A DNA stretch of 64,000 nt from Amylostereum areolatum (taxonomy: Eukaryota > Basidiomycota > Agaricomycetes > Russulales > Stereaceae): assembly GCA_012932865.1 (NCBI GenBank), contig SAXG01000115.1, forward strand, positions 28,560-92,559, in the 5' to 3' direction. Under the pieces are notes generated by a model. It had not been told where the DNA came from. It worked only from the letters and a program-made list of their open reading frames with translations, and searched no databases. This document shows positions 44,918 through 57,402 of this stretch, one piece after another. Both the position numbers and the translations under genes were made by a program. How positions within the stretch are numbered: position 1 is the stretch's first letter; the number at the start of each line of letters is the position of its first letter.

Positions 44918-47906
44918 ATGTCTGAAACAGAGCAGGGGAATGCGCCTCCTCTCGTCAACGACGACGACAAGGAGCTCGAGGCACTGGGATATGCCCCCTC
45001 CTTCAAGCGCGAGTTCAGCAATCTCGCGACGGTGCGCTCCTTTGCTGCTTCTTACCCGACCTTTTGTTCATTTCGTTTCGGTTACTGTATGGGGCTATCC
45101 TGGGCTATCTGTCGGTTCTGGAATGTAGATTAGCTTCGCGTTCAGTATCATGGTGCGTCCCCCTTTGCTTCGACACGGACTTGCAGCTTACACCGGACGT
45201 GCTGATGATAGGGTCTGTGCTCTTCGGTCGCGACGACGTTCAACACTCCTCTTCTCACCGGTGGACCCTCCTCTGTACGTCACCGTCTTCTCTCCGAGAT
45301 AACACACCCACTCATATATATATGTCATCAGGTCACCTGGTGCTGGATCCTGGGCGCTACAATGTGTTTCACGCTCGGTGAGTGCCTTTTCACCATCTTC
45401 TACATCCTCCGTCCAGTCCAGGATCCTTGTCTTCGACCTTGGATCGCGAGCGTCCGCGATGACCCATGTCGGCCACGCTACATTCCTCTTCGATACGTTG
45501 TGTGCCGTGTATCTTCGTCGGCGCTCCCTGAGTATCTATCACATGGGCTCTGGTTATGGACGGATCAGCGCAACATACTCTAACGGGGACGAGAGTGGCA
45601 CATTTCAAACACGGAATCGGGTCTCGTCTCCATGATCACCATGCCATCGTGTTTGTCTGCCAATGCTAATGAGTGACAGGTTCGAGCATTGCTGAGATCG
45701 TCAGTGCCTATCCAACCTGCGGAGGTTTATACACAGCATCTGCCCAATTGGTCCCCAAAAGGCACCGTGCAATCGTGAGTATATATGCTATCCCCTTACA
45801 AACTATCTGCTAACAAATGGTAGGTCGGCTGGGTTGTAGGATGGCTGAACATCCTCGGTCAAGTCGCTGGATTATCCTCTACCGAATTTGGGCTCTCGGG
45901 TATGATCTGGGCTGCTGTTGTTGTCGCCAAGGTGCGCTGGCCTTTCAGAGAACTTTTGAACCTATATTCGAGCAAGTGTAGGATGGGCAATACGAAGTCA
46001 CGCCTGGTAAAGTCGTCGGTTTGTTTGCTGGCCTCCTGGTTTTTCACGGTATCCTGGTACGTTACCCGCAAATTGAGGGATGGATCCAGCTCATGGGCAA
46101 CAATACAGAACTGCCTTGGGACGCGTTACCTGGCTAAGTTCACCACGAGCTTCGTATTCGTGAACCTTGGCACGACCATTAGTGCGCACTGCACATTCAC
46201 CTGCGGACCTTTGCACTAATAACGCCTCTCCAGTCATCATCATCGTCTTACTGGCCACCACGTCACGCTCCGACATGCACACAGCAAACTATGTTTTCGG
46301 GACGGAAGGTGTCATCAACGAGACTGGAGGATGGCCCTCTGGCCTAGCGTTCTTGTTCGGATTGTTGTCCGTACAATGGACGGTGCGTTTTCTCCTTCCC
46401 AGTCTCGCCTTTATACTAACATGATCTTCGTAGATGACGGTGTGTGTCGCTCTGCCTAAGTGACGTCGTTTGCTGAAGTTTTTGCAGGATTATGATGCCA
46501 CAGCGCATATATCGTGAGTGCATTTTGTGTTTCACCAGGCTGAACAAGGGCTCATGGCATTGTTCAGCGAGGAAGTCAAGCGCGCTGCGTATGCAGGTAA
46601 TGGATCTTCTCCCAGCCGTATCTTGCAGTGAAGTTCCAGCGCTTCCGAGTTCTTTAGAAAGTTGCTAATGCAGTGATCTCAGCTCCCGCCGCCATCTTCG
46701 TAGCAGGTATGTCCCCCCGTCATATCTTAACTTCGGTACTCAATGTTTGCCCCAGTCATCGGGACCGGTGTCCTGGGTTGGATATTCAATATCGTCCTGG
46801 TTCTCTGCTCTGGACCTCTGTACGTCACAGGGTACATTGTAGCGCTCTGTGTTACTGAGGCTGATTGTCTCCAGTGAAAACCTCCCGGGTGCTTCTAACT
46901 CCGCAGTTCTCGAGGTGAGCCATCCCTTTTGGTGCCGTCAACCGTTTTCTGAAGCATCGCCGAAAAGATAATGGTTCTACGTATGGGCAAGGCTGGCGCT
47001 CTCTTCTTGTGGGTATGTACTGCAATTTCTATCATCGTGACATCGGTTTCTGATATGCGACATACCAGACCTTTGTGTGCTTCACGGCCTTCTTTGTCTG
47101 CCAAACGGCCTTGCAAGCATGCTCTCGTACTGTGTATGCCTTCAGTCGCGACCACGGTATGTTATCGTTGTCCCACCGGTTGTCTCCTTCTGATCATCGC
47201 ACCTGTAGGTTTCCCCGACCGTGGATACTTCGGTCGCATGAACAAGTTGACGCAGACTCCGATCAACGCTATCTGGGCGACGACAGCCTTCAGCATTCTT
47301 CCAGGTCTGCTCGACTTCGCCAGCCCCGTCGCCGCCAATGCCATCTTTTCACTCACGGCCATGGCGCTTGATCTGAGCTACATCATCCCTATCTTCTTGT
47401 ATGTTTTTTGCTGTTCCCGTGACTTTCTCGTGGCGCTGATTCGCCCGTTGTGTTGCAGCCGCCGTGTGTACCAACACCACCCCGAGGTACAATTCAAGCC
47501 AGGTCCGTTCTACATGGGTGACGGCTGGTTCGGCTTACTTGTGAACGTCAACTGCATCCTTTGGGTGCTGTTCGTATCGGTGATATTCTCAATTCCGACG
47601 GTGCTCCCCGTGACGAAGGACACGATGAACTATGCATCCGTGATCACCGGCGGCGTTGTCATTCTGTCTCTGTAAGTTTATCTCCACCCCATGTGCCCTC
47701 GTCATTCTAAAGTTCCTCTCTTCGTTCAGGATTTGGTACTTCATCTCGTACGTTCTTGGTTTTCGTGATTGTTACAGGTGCTCTAGACTTGTTTTTCCAG
47801 CGGCCGCCGTCACTACCATGGCCCTGCTTCAACTGTCGGCCATGAAAACCCGCCAACATACGTCGAGGACGACGAGGCGTTGGATGAGAAAGAGAAGAAG
47901 CTATGA
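44918..47906 (+). CDS. APC-superfamily amino acid permease (GABA/choline permease type)
   Basis: Intron-dense gene from ATG 44918 to TGA 47906. After splicing it reads as a 12-helix transporter: GYAPSFKREFSNLAT, microexon 45129-45152 (ISFAFSIM), ATTFNTPLLTGGPSS joined to VTWCWILGATMCFTLG, SSIAEIVSAYPTCGGLYTAS (family consensus in helix 3), VGWVVGWLNILGQVAGLSS, TTSFVFVNLGTTI, WPSGLAFLFGLLSVQWTMT, ACSRTVYAFSRDHGFPDRGY, and TPINAIWATTAFSILPGLLD. The motifs and the acidic N-terminus match the Uga4/Hnm1-like amino acid-choline transporter branch. The plasma membrane is the likely location; the substrate (GABA, choline, polyamine or amino acid) cannot be set from sequence. Confidence 0.85.
45129..45152 (+). 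other. 24-nt microexon of the permease gene
   Basis: Flanked by GTAG on the left and GTGCGTCC on the right; encodes ISFAFSIM, the start of the first membrane helix. Confidence 0.6.
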
Positions 47907-48360
47907 ACGCTCTGAACGACGTTCGATGCATTGGGTCGAGTTACAGCGACGAAACCCGATTTAACTAATGCTGTATCTACTGTAGAGGTCCTTCAACGGA
48001 CGCACAACTACGCATTTCTTGGACACTCATGATACTGTTGGTCGGACGAGAGAATGAGACTTACATGTTTGGTTCTCAAGAGAAGTCGTGCGGGGGTGAA
48101 TGTGGGTCAGGGTGAGTGCTTCGAAGTTCGAAGCTCGTGGAGCTACGACTGGCGATAACTGATATGGGCTTTTCAATAGAGTCTTGTGGACACCTAAGAT
48201 CTCCGTTCCTTCAACTTCTATGCTCACTCCTATACATGCTTCTCTGCCTTCAATAACTTTGGTCATGAGCCCAGCATCGATACCAGCACTGTGCCTGCTC
48301 ATGTTGTCCGCGATACTGGACCCATAGCCCTCCTCGTAGTCTCCACGATCTGCCACGACC
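47907..48360. other. intergenic between permease and hexosaminidase
   Basis: No gene supported. A plus-strand promoter for the GH20 gene must lie here, but no TATA box is obvious. Confidence 0.45.
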
Positions 48361-50720
48361 ATGAATCGTCCCGTCCTTCTGTTTGTTCTGACTGTGACAG
48401 TTTTCTGCAGCTCGGGCTATGCGTTATGGCCACAACCTCGTCAATTGTCCACGGGTACCACGCCCCTCATACTCTCCTCAGACTTCTCGATTGTCCTATC
48501 GATCGCTAAACCACCGCAAGACCTGGTCGACGCCGTCAATCGCACGATGACCTTCCTACACAACGACAGGCTGGAGCGCCTAATCGTCGGGAGGAGTGCA
48601 GCCGATCGTCCCCTCCTCGCCTCTGCTTTGTCACTCAACTCGTTGGATGTTGCCTTGGGTGAGGGCGCGACCATCAGGAGCGTTATGCAAGAAACGCTTC
48701 GACCACTCGAGGAGAGGCAGGAGGGGTACTCATTGACTGTACCAGCGGATAGTGGCAGGGCAAGATTGGAGGCGAATACGACGCTGGGGTTGGTGCGGGG
48801 GTTGACCACCTTTAGCCAGATGTGGTATTTCGAAGAGGGGGAAGGGAGGGTGTACATGGTGAATGCGCCGGTAGAGGTGGTCGACGAGCCAGCCTTCGTA
48901 AGCGCGTCTTTTGTTAGGCTGGAGACTCGACAGCCTCATGGCTTGACAGGCTTATCGGGGGCTGATGTTGGATACTTGCCGTAACTTGTGAGTTATGTTC
49001 TATCTTGCGTGGTCGACAGATGTGCTCACGAGGACTTAGCTTTCCGGTAGATGACATCAAGCGATTTCTCGATACAATGAGCTGGGTCAAGGTGGGATCC
49101 CGGTGTCAAGTCTCGATTTCCTCAGAAGATTAACGAGTGTTCTACATAGCTGAATATATTCCATTGGCACGTCGTGGACAGTCAAAGCTTCCCTCTCCAG
49201 GTGCCTGGGTTCGAAGAAATCGCTCTCAAGGGGGCATACTCCGCATCGTCTGTGTATTCCCCTGACGACATTCAAGACCTCGTTACCTATGCTGGCGAGG
49301 TTCGTCGCTAGCTAGATATAAATTTACACTCGGAATCTGACGTCATCGATAGCGTGGTATCGACGTAGTGGTGGTATGCTGGGCAACGGAATGTTGAACA
49401 GATTCGGCATTCTAACGCGTAGCTTGTAGGAAATTGACACACCTGGCCACACTGCCATCATCTCTGAGTCGCACCCAGAACACGTCGCTTGCCCACAATC
49501 CACACCCTGGGCAACATTTGCCGAAGGTGTGTGAGAGGAAGACTCACGCACGTCGCGAAGTTTATTTCCGTGTGGGTCTCATGGATGTTCTGTAGAACCG
49601 CCCGCCGGACAACTACGATTAACTCCCCCGACAGTCAACTTCACCGCCGGTCTTCTCTCCAAAATCGCCAAAATGTTCCCGTCTCCCTTGTTCAGTGCCG
49701 GAGGGGACGAAGTCAACGTGCCCTGCTATGCTCAAGACCCAGATATGCAACAATATATCAATGCAAGCGGCCTGACCCTTAACGAGACTCTGCAAACTTT
49801 TGTCTCTGCGATGCAGAGTGTGTTGATTGCAGAAGGAAAAACGCCGCTTCTTTCGGAAGGCAAGCCACCAATCTCCTCGCTCCTCGTGCTTCACGGAGGT
49901 AAGCTGAACTTCGCCGGTTCCTCGCAGAGATGGTCCTGGAAAGCAATCTAACGGTCTCCAACGAGACCATTGTCCTGTGAGGTTCAGCCTTCCTCGTGGC
50001 TCTCCCTTACATCCTCAACGCCTACTCAGGGTGTGGAAGTCTTCCAATGACATACCCCCTGTTGTCGAGAAGGGTCTTCGAGTAATCTTTGCGGCTTCCG
50101 ATTACATGTTCTTAGTGCGTCTAGACCTTTTCTACCCATCTCCACTTACAAACGACCACCTATCATGTAGGACTGTGGCGCTGGTGAGTGGATCGGAGCG
50201 GATCCAACTGGGTAAGCCTGGCCGTGGTCTCTACTTCGCGTCTATTCAAATCGACACACATGGGCCCGTCATAGAAACAGCTGGTGCGATCCCTTTAAGA
50301 CTTGGCAAAAGGTTCAGTGCATTTCCTCGTGTGACAACGCAACGCCATCTACATGCTGCTTTCCTAGACCTACTCTGTAGACCCCTTTGCGAATCTGACG
50401 ACAAAACAAACGTCCAGAATCGTCGGAGGTATGTCTTTGCTGTGGCTGGGCCCATTGCAGCGTCTCATGAAGTGTTCAAAGGACAACATCTTCTCTGGAC
50501 GGAGCAGTCTTCCCCCGCAAACATGGACTCAATCACCTGGCCTCGCGCCGCTGCGGGTGCGGAGGTCTTTTGGACCGGATCGCGCAGAGGGAATGTGAGC
50601 GTCGCTCTGCCGCGGCTGCACGATGTCGCATTCCGGATGGTTCAGCGTGGGGTGCGCGCCATACCATTACAGCCAGAATGGTGTGCATTACGACCGGGCG
50701 TGTGCGACTTGACTGCATAG
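48361..50720 (+). CDS. secreted beta-N-acetylhexosaminidase (GH20)
   Basis: Spliced gene from ATG 48361 to TAG 50720. A signal peptide (MNRPVLLFVLTVTVFCSSGYA) is followed by the GH20b-like N-domain (LWPQPRQLSTG, EGYSLTVPADSG, LGLVRGLTTFSQMWYF). The catalytic barrel contains AYRGLMLDTCRNFFPVDDI, WVKLNIFHWHVVDSQSFPL, the 21-nt exon 49353-49373 (RGIDVVV) joined to EIDTPGHTA, SAGGDEVN with the catalytic Asp-Glu pair, SDYMFLDCGAGEWIG, and LLWTEQSSPANMDS with GAEVFWTG. It removes terminal GlcNAc/GalNAc from chitin oligomers or glycans outside the cell. The intron before EMVLESNLTVSNETI uses a GC donor (AAG|GCAAGC). Confidence 0.9.
49353..49373 (+). other. 21-nt microexon of the GH20 gene
   Basis: Encodes RGIDVVV, a conserved strand before the EIDTPGH motif; bounded by GATAG and GTATGC. 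Confidence 0.6.
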
Positions 50721-51089
50721 GAGGGTTTTTATTTATTAGCTGGGCCCTTCTTGAACTCTTCAAAACCTTGAACATATACATTCATACTTCTGCCGTGGTA
50801 ACGTGTACCTGGACTTGTCGACAATACGTAAAACGCAGATAAAGTGCGAACAATCGCACCGGCGGCAATGGCGTCGCATACACTGATACAGTGCACTTGT
50901 TGCGACCGTTCCTAACCGCTCCTTCGGCGTCCTTCCTAACCCCTTCCGACCCTCATCAACCACGAGCCTAGCCGAAACTTCGTCTTATATACCTACTTCT
51001 CAGACGAACAACGATGGCTCCCCCTTCACCCTCCTCACTAACTTCTTCACAAGATTTCCATGCGCGTTTGTTAGGACGCCTACCGCCCT
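50721..51089. other. intergenic and 5' leader of the membrane protein gene
   Basis: TATATA at 50986-50991 lies 99 bp upstream of ATG 51090; an earlier ATG at 51013 opens a frame that stops soon. Confidence 0.45.
50986..50991 (+). promoter_or_regulatory. TATA box of the membrane protein gene
   Basis: TATATA at typical distance from ATG 51090. Confidence 0.5.
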
Positions 51090-52732
51090 ATGTCGCAAGA
51101 CTCACAAATCGTTCTGGACACTCGGCTGAGAACTGACCTCTTTGGTCCACGCATTGTCGATATTTTTCTACAGGCACTCCAAACAGGATGGGTCGCTGCA
51201 CAGTTCCTTCGCTTTTGTAGCGAGATCAACAAGTACTCGTTGACTATCCGGAGTATCGTGGTCTTCGTGTCGGCAGTGGCATTGTGCGTTATTCATCGTT
51301 TGCAGACGACCATGTACTAAAGGGATTACGAAGGTTCCAGACTTCGAGTGTACTGTATGCAGCTTGGATAAACTTTGTGGTCCTCCGCGACGACCCTCTT
51401 TCTTCGGTGCGTCGCGTTCACTCTCTCGCACTCTGTAGCTTATCTGACTGAACCTACAGCTCAGCCCAATATGGCCAGACAAAATTATACCACTAGAGGT
51501 GCAGTGCATGCGCTTCGGCCTGGACTATGACTCAACCTCCGACACAGGTCATGTTGATGGCTACCCCAGTTCAGGGCTTTTTTGCCTGGCGATGTTATTA
51601 TGTGCGTTCATACATCATCCTCTATTATCTCCCACCAAATCCGATGCTTTGCCCTGGCTAGATACTTGATCAGAGTCGTGCCGTCCTCGTTCGTCGTATC
51701 TCGTGTTCTTTCCGTCGTCTGGCTGATGATTTCTGTGACTAGATTGTTTTCATTACTCTCCTCGTAACCTCCTCCGCCAGCGCTATCTGCGCCACATATG
51801 ACGTGTTTCAAATACGCGTGCCTATTCCAACCGGGCCTACAACCACCCCCTCAATCATCCGACAAGTTTATCCTTCCTGTGCGTCAATTCCCTCTACAGA
51901 GGATGCATGCTTATACTCCGGGCGCCACTTCTAAAAGATGCGGTGGCCCTTATCCTACCTGCAGGTGAGCTCTGGTTGTTGTATATACCTCCCCTACAAC
52001 GCTGGTTATACCTCCAATCGCTCTTTTAGTAATCGATATCGTTATCACTTCGATCCGTACGTCCTTCCACGTTTCCGTTATTTAGCAATATGTCTTATAC
52101 GGTTCTATCATAGTGCTCACATTTCTCATGAGAACGCTCCATGGTGTTCACACGCGCAGGGTACAACGAGTAAGCCCCGGCCTTCGTGACATGTCCTGGG
52201 GACGACGGTCTCTATACTGACTCTTTCTCGCAGCTAGTTGTGCGTCTAATCGCGTTGTCCTGGCAAGCTGCTGCTCCGCCCTGTGTCTGTGCCATTGTCG
52301 CCTGTAGTTTATATATGTGGATTTCATTCACGGTACGCAAGCTTATGGTCGACCTCTGCCATCTGTGATAGCGTCTGACACTTGGCTTAGCACGCCAGGT
52401 CCTTCTGGGACGTCCCATTTTTGTCTTTCCCAGGGAAGTTATATGTCTCTTCCTTGTATGTGAATCTGTGCGTAACGAAATCTTGTCATGTTCAGCGTAT
52501 CCAATATTCAATATCCACGCCTGACACAGGCAGTCGGGCTCAATATTTGAGGTCGCTCGACCGGGTATCGATCAGGCATTGGCAATTGGCAACTCGACCG
52601 CTGGCATTTCGACTCAGGGAGGGATTGAAACCACAATTTACATGGAGCGTAGCTCGGATTCAAGGGTGGAGAGTCAATTCACATCGGTGTGTGACGACTT
52701 CAGACAAGAACTACTCGCATACTGATGAATGA
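51090..52732 (+). CDS. multi-pass membrane protein, resembling basidiomycete DUF6534-type proteins; exon model partly unresolved
   Basis: Supported exons: 51090-51283, 51334-51406, 51460-51498, 51548-51601; these splice in phase to LFGPRIVDIFLQALQTGWVA, LFQTSSVLYAAWINFVVLRD and VMLMATPVQGFFAWRCYY. The order (helix, helix, then a Q-x-FFAWR segment) is that of a seven-helix family widespread in mushrooms. Later helices are visible: IVFITLLVTSSASAICATYD, PAVIDIVITSIL assembled over an intron near 51965, LVVRLIALSWQAAAPPCVC, and a C-terminal LYVSSLYVNL. Between 51602 and 51745 I could not find a splice path that keeps frame, and the exact stop (about 52551 or 52732) is uncertain. Function unknown. 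Confidence 0.5.
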
Positions 52733-53247
52733 TTATCTCTAGAAGGAATCAGTGGAAGGCATACCTTTGACCATCTTGACCTCTTACCATAGTGCTTCAT
52801 AATCAATTTCTCGTTTACCAGTTTCTGTCGCATGCTCCTCATGGACGCATGTTACACACGCACCTGGTCGCGCACATCCACGTTGGTGGTTTTCCCATGC
52901 ACTATATGGTCTGTTTTCCGCCATCCGAACGCCCACGAGCTCTCGAAGTTTGCATTCTCCAGCTTCAGTTGAATGATTCAGTAAGAATGGCTAGTATGCG
53001 AACAAAACACGACAAAGTTGGAAAAATGTCCAAAGGCTTCAACCCGGCCGTGTGTTCAAGTTGTCAAGTGATGCCGATGAAACAGGTTGATTAGGTTGGA
53101 CATTCTATAGTAAGAATCGGAGAGGGTAAATGTAAGCAATACTGTTTGAAGAGATCGTGGTATCGTACAAGTAAGTAAGTGGTGCTTGTTAGTCCCATGC
53201 TTCGTGGAGCCCGTGGATGTAGCTCGTGGTGAACACCCAGTCCTACC
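52733..53247. other. intergenic between convergent genes
   Basis: 3' flanks of the membrane protein gene and FunK1 kinase 2. No gene seen. Confidence 0.5.
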
Positions 53248-55717
53248 TCACGATGTTGTGTTCCCCGACCCGGGTGGAGATAGGGTCCGTTTAGAACGAT
53301 CGTTGCGACGAAGTCGCTTCACTGCGCCCTCTTCGTCTATTGAAGCACTTCGCTTCCTCCTGCCATTGTGGTTGGAAATGTTTTCCGGTTCAGAATCCCC
53401 AGATACAGATGTGATGCCGTTCCGAGGGAGTTGGATTTGCGCGCCGTCGTCGTTGCGCCGACCTGGATTACGAAGATAGTGATTGAATATGCGCCAGAGA
53501 GGGATAGAGCTTTTGAGGTCTTTGATTCTAGACTCTCTTTGCGCTTCCGCCTTTTGGGAAGCCTCCCACGCTAACTTTGATGATTTGTTCGCTCTCTCCA
53601 CGACCTCTGGGCTGAATAAACCCGGCGGTGGATAAAATGGTTCCCAGGGCTCACGTTGTGTCTGGGGGAGGTAAAGCGGCTTGAAGAGATTACGAGCGGC
53701 GTTCATGAGCGAGATCAGGGGCCTGGGGAGGTCGCTGCTGGTCATAAGATCATCGGATGTGAATACGCTGTTCAGGATCATAGACTTCCTCATGTCGCCT
53801 CCGACAACCTCGTTGTCGTTCCCCTCGGTGTACGCGTCGAAGACTTGGAAGAAAGTGAGAGCAAAGTCCGCGCGCCGTCCACATTGGGTAGGACGGTATT
53901 TGAGGACATGGTAGAACAGGACGTGAACGAAGGACTCAAGATCATCCCGCAAAAGGTGGTCCCGCTTGAACGGCTCCTTGAAAAGGGCCACAGACATGGA
54001 TTGAATCGTGCCCTATTTCACATATCGTCAAGCGAACGTCTTATGAATGTGTGGATACTCACGGTTCGCCGTCGCCATTGTGGATCGGAAGGCACATCCA
54101 TGCACCAACACAGGTCCCAGTCAATGAGCATTCCGTTGCCGTCTTCATCGATCAAGATGTTACCAGCGCTGATGTCCTGGTGAAGGGTCTGTGCATCCTC
54201 GTACGCAAGCCGATGACCTGTAAAATCAGTATCGTCAGAAACGCGTGGATGATTGAATACGGTAGAAGTAAAGATTCTTACACGTTAACGCGTGAAAGAG
54301 AACTTGGCAAAACTCTTTCGTCACTTTGAACGTGTGTAATGGGCGCCCAATCTTTCCGAGAACGATGCGATGGTGGGTGAGGGGATTAACATCTTCTGTA
54401 TTGTACGCCCAGTCCTTCGTAGCATAGTCTTGGGTAACGGTTACCTGCGCCTTCCTGTTGGGTCGGAGCCTTGTCAAAGCATACGGTCGCACTAAAGGAA
54501 CATCGCCTCCGTAGCGATAGTCGGGAAGGTATGGGACTTTCTTTTTGTTCAGGCGCTGATAGACCTCGCCCTCGACGGGTATTCCTGGGAGTGAGATTCG
54601 CCAGGTGTCCTTCAAATACACCACGGTTGGGGTCGCGGTGTCAGTGATGTCGACGCCAATGTAGCCAGATGTCGATCGGCCAGGGAGGGTGTCGGGGTAT
54701 GATTGGGGTTGACCGGCGATAACGACATGGCAATCGTTTCCATCCCATACCTCAAAACGACGGAGGGTCTCGTTTTTGTCGGGAAGGGTGTGATAGGACA
54801 GTCTTTTTCGTGCGGCGTCGAAAGCACCGTGGGCGAGCCGAATTTCTTGGTCGCTTGGCATAGAGACCGTTGTATCGAAGCCGCGCTGGGCTGGAGTCAT
54901 GAAGTTGAATCGCCAGAGAAACTTGGTCAGATACGTCGTCGTTTGCCAGTTGAACCGCTCGCTGAAGATAGCACCGCTTCGATCCCAACGCATGAGCCGC
55001 GCTTCTTCGTGCATGATCAGCACAGAAAATGTGAAGACACGATGCCCGCTTTTGAACATCGCCATCACGTACGACGTCATTTCTTCTCGCGCGGCTTGGG
55101 ATTCTCTGTCGATGTATCTTGGATCGAGGTTTCGTCGATTTTCTTGTCCACGTGGGGCGTCGAAAACGTCTTCGCATGGCTCCCGCTCTCCCTGAGGGTT
55201 TTTGTACTTGAGCTTGAAAAAGAGGAACGATTTTGAGAGTATTTCGACGATGCGCTTCCCGTCGAGGGCAGAAGACGATGGTGTGGAAGATGACGGAGCT
55301 TGGGAGGAAGCCGGGGATACCAATGAAATGGATGTCGACGGGGTTGCAAGAGCCTGAGGATTGTCTGCTTCATCGAGCACATTCATTTCCACTTGGCGAA
55401 AAGTCTCCGCGTATTCCCCGTGAGCATGCAAGTTATGAGTATCTTCAATACTGATGTTGGGGCAGTAAGGTTTGAGGGCCCGGATCTGATATTCATACCA
55501 GTTTATTAGCTACTATCGAGCTCAATCCTCAAGGATGGAAAAGACGTACCAGTGTCGACTCGTCGACCTGCGAATCCTCTTCAAAGCACATCAAGCCTTT
55601 GTTTGGAATAGCGGGGGCCGAGGCAGGGGGCTTCGGTGTGTGATTGTTGATGAACTGGTTGGGAGGTTGAGGACCAACCCAAAGTCCATCCATATCCTGG
55701 TCGTGCATCTGGTACAT
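53248..55717 (-). CDS. FunK1-type fungal protein kinase 2, altered HRD motif, 5' end uncertain
   Basis: Exons from ATG 55717: 55717-55550, 55485-54282, 54217-54063, 54012-53248; 2292 nt, 763 residues. It aligns along its length with kinase 1: MDGLWVGPQPPNQF, FSVLIMHEEARLMRWDRSGA, SAGNILIDEDGNGMLIDWD, DDLESFVHVLFYHVLKYRP, and a basic tail (KRLRRNDRSKR). The catalytic loop is HQDISAGN rather than HRDISAGN; the catalytic Asp and the following Asn are kept. The roughly 45 residues that precede this start in kinase 1 cannot be read in one frame here, so either ATG 55717 is the real start or the 5' end is damaged. It lacks the polyproline insert of kinase 1. Opposite orientation to kinase 1. Confidence 0.82.
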
Positions 55718-55911
55718 CTTTTTTGCAAGAACCCCTTGTTACGTCGAGTTACGCTAGGATGAATCAAGCTTGAGATGGCGACGAGTATGCTGGATAGCCG
55801 TGCAGGGTAAGCTTGATAGGTTGAAGTGGACTGGACAGGTGGCCGGTGCGCCGTTGCAGGAGCCACTGAGCGGTGTTTGGTAGCGTTGTTCTTCGCGTTG
55901 GCGAGGGGATT

Positions 55912-55998
55912 TGGAAGAGTGGAAGAGTGGAAGAGTGGAAGAGTGGAAGGGTGGAAGAGTGGAAGAGTGGAAGGGTGGAAGAGTGGAAGAGTGGAAGG
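55912..55998. repeat. 8-bp minisatellite, about ten copies
   Basis: Tandem GTGGAAGA units, some GTGGAAGG. On the minus strand they read CTTCCACT-type repeats between the TATA element at 56017 and the first usable start codon of FunK1 kinase 2. Confidence 0.85.
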
Positions 55999-56016
55999 AA
56001 AAGCAAGCATAATTGC

Positions 56017-56022
56017 TATATA
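56017..56022 (-). promoter_or_regulatory. TATA-like element of FunK1 kinase 2
   Basis: TATATA directly upstream of the minisatellite on the minus strand. Confidence 0.4.
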
Positions 56023-57402
56023 GGCTGATCATGGTGTCTTCAATCTAACCGACGCCTCTTCACCGCGGGCAGAAGTCCATTTTTGCGGAGTCGATAGGAG
56101 TTCGAAATGGGGGATAAAAGTACAAATATAGGAACGTCCGTGGATGTGATAAAACACGGATAAAATGACAAATATATGATGCATTAGGAAACGAATGACA
56201 CTCTACCGAAATGTGTACTGTCAGACATGCTCTTTCCGGGGACGAAACCCGTCAGAAATCAGATGTTTTGGGTGCAGGAAGGCGGTAAAATATCCGGTCT
56301 GATAGTACTTCTTTCGGACGGACATTACCGAAGACGAGAGCAGTCCGAAAGACCGAGTTTCGGATGGGTCTAGCTTCGGCCGAAGGACGTATGGAACTTA
56401 AAGTTCCTATCTGACATATCATCCATTAAGTGTGATCAGAAATAAAAAGTTATGTCACGATTTCAAACTGCTTTGGAAGGTTAATAAATGTAACGTTTCA
56501 AGCCCGTGGTGGCCGAAAGGTTATCAGGCCGAAACGAGATATTTTGAACACCATCCGCCCCAGCCAAGACCCGTATAAAACCCAACATTTCAAATCAATA
56601 TATTTGTCAGCGCCAGCGCCAGCGTTCCAGCGCACAGCGACCAACGTCCGCTTGCAGCGCCGAGCGCTAGCGCAGCTCTCGCTGCTAGCCCGCGCTCCCG
56701 CTGCCAGCCCGCTCGCTCCCGCTGGTAACAGCTCCCTCAGCGACGCTAGCCTCTTTCAAAATGGTAATCAAGCGCGGTATCCAGCGTCAAGCCCTACATC
56801 CAGCCAATATCTCTCCCGGCATAGCGACGGCGGTCCGGCGGTCCTCACCTCTGTCCGCTCAGTGCTGGTCGGGTCTGTCGAGAAGTGTAGGTCACCTTTT
56901 AGGTACGCCGCTTCCATTCCATGGAACAATGTCACCACTCATCTTTCATTCTCAATGCGCAGAAGATTACAAGTAGGAGGCCTACAGCATGGGTCGTTCG
57001 CCACTCGCCACCTCAGTTCTGCCCGGCACGCCCTCAGGCTTCAGCCTCCGCCCCCGCTGCTCAGCCTAACCCACCTCCACTCACGTCGCTTCCGAAACAT
57101 GTCCATGCTCCTTAGTAATCATCCCCCCGGTCGATTTCTTCCCCCCCTCTTCGATACCATGGATTAGCCCGAGCGTCGTCCTTTTCCCAATTTTCCCGGC
57201 CGTCGACTCAATACTACCTCCTATCCGCATCGCTTCATGCCTTTCCGGCGGGCAGTCAACAGGTAGAATGGTGTTTGAACTGAAGTTATATCTCGTACTA
57301 CATATACATACACTGCAAGGGAAGCCACGGAGATTGTAAAGATGGAAAAAGACTGCAGACTGAAACCAATGTAGCCACAGACATATATACATATTGCAGG
57401 AT

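Larger units (their letters stand above)
55718..57402. other. intergenic with a minisatellite and GC-rich low-complexity sequence
   Basis: Besides the minisatellite, a stretch at about 56610-56745 is rich in AGCGC/GCTCGC-type repeats. A plus-strand ORF of 207 codons (56544-57167) downstream of a TATAAAA at 56574 is Ser/Arg/Leu-rich without motifs. I do not call a gene. Confidence 0.4.

Noticed and set aside
56544..57167. 207-codon plus-strand ORF after a TATAAAA
   Set aside because: Low-complexity Ser/Leu/Arg translation from GC-rich repeats; no motif.
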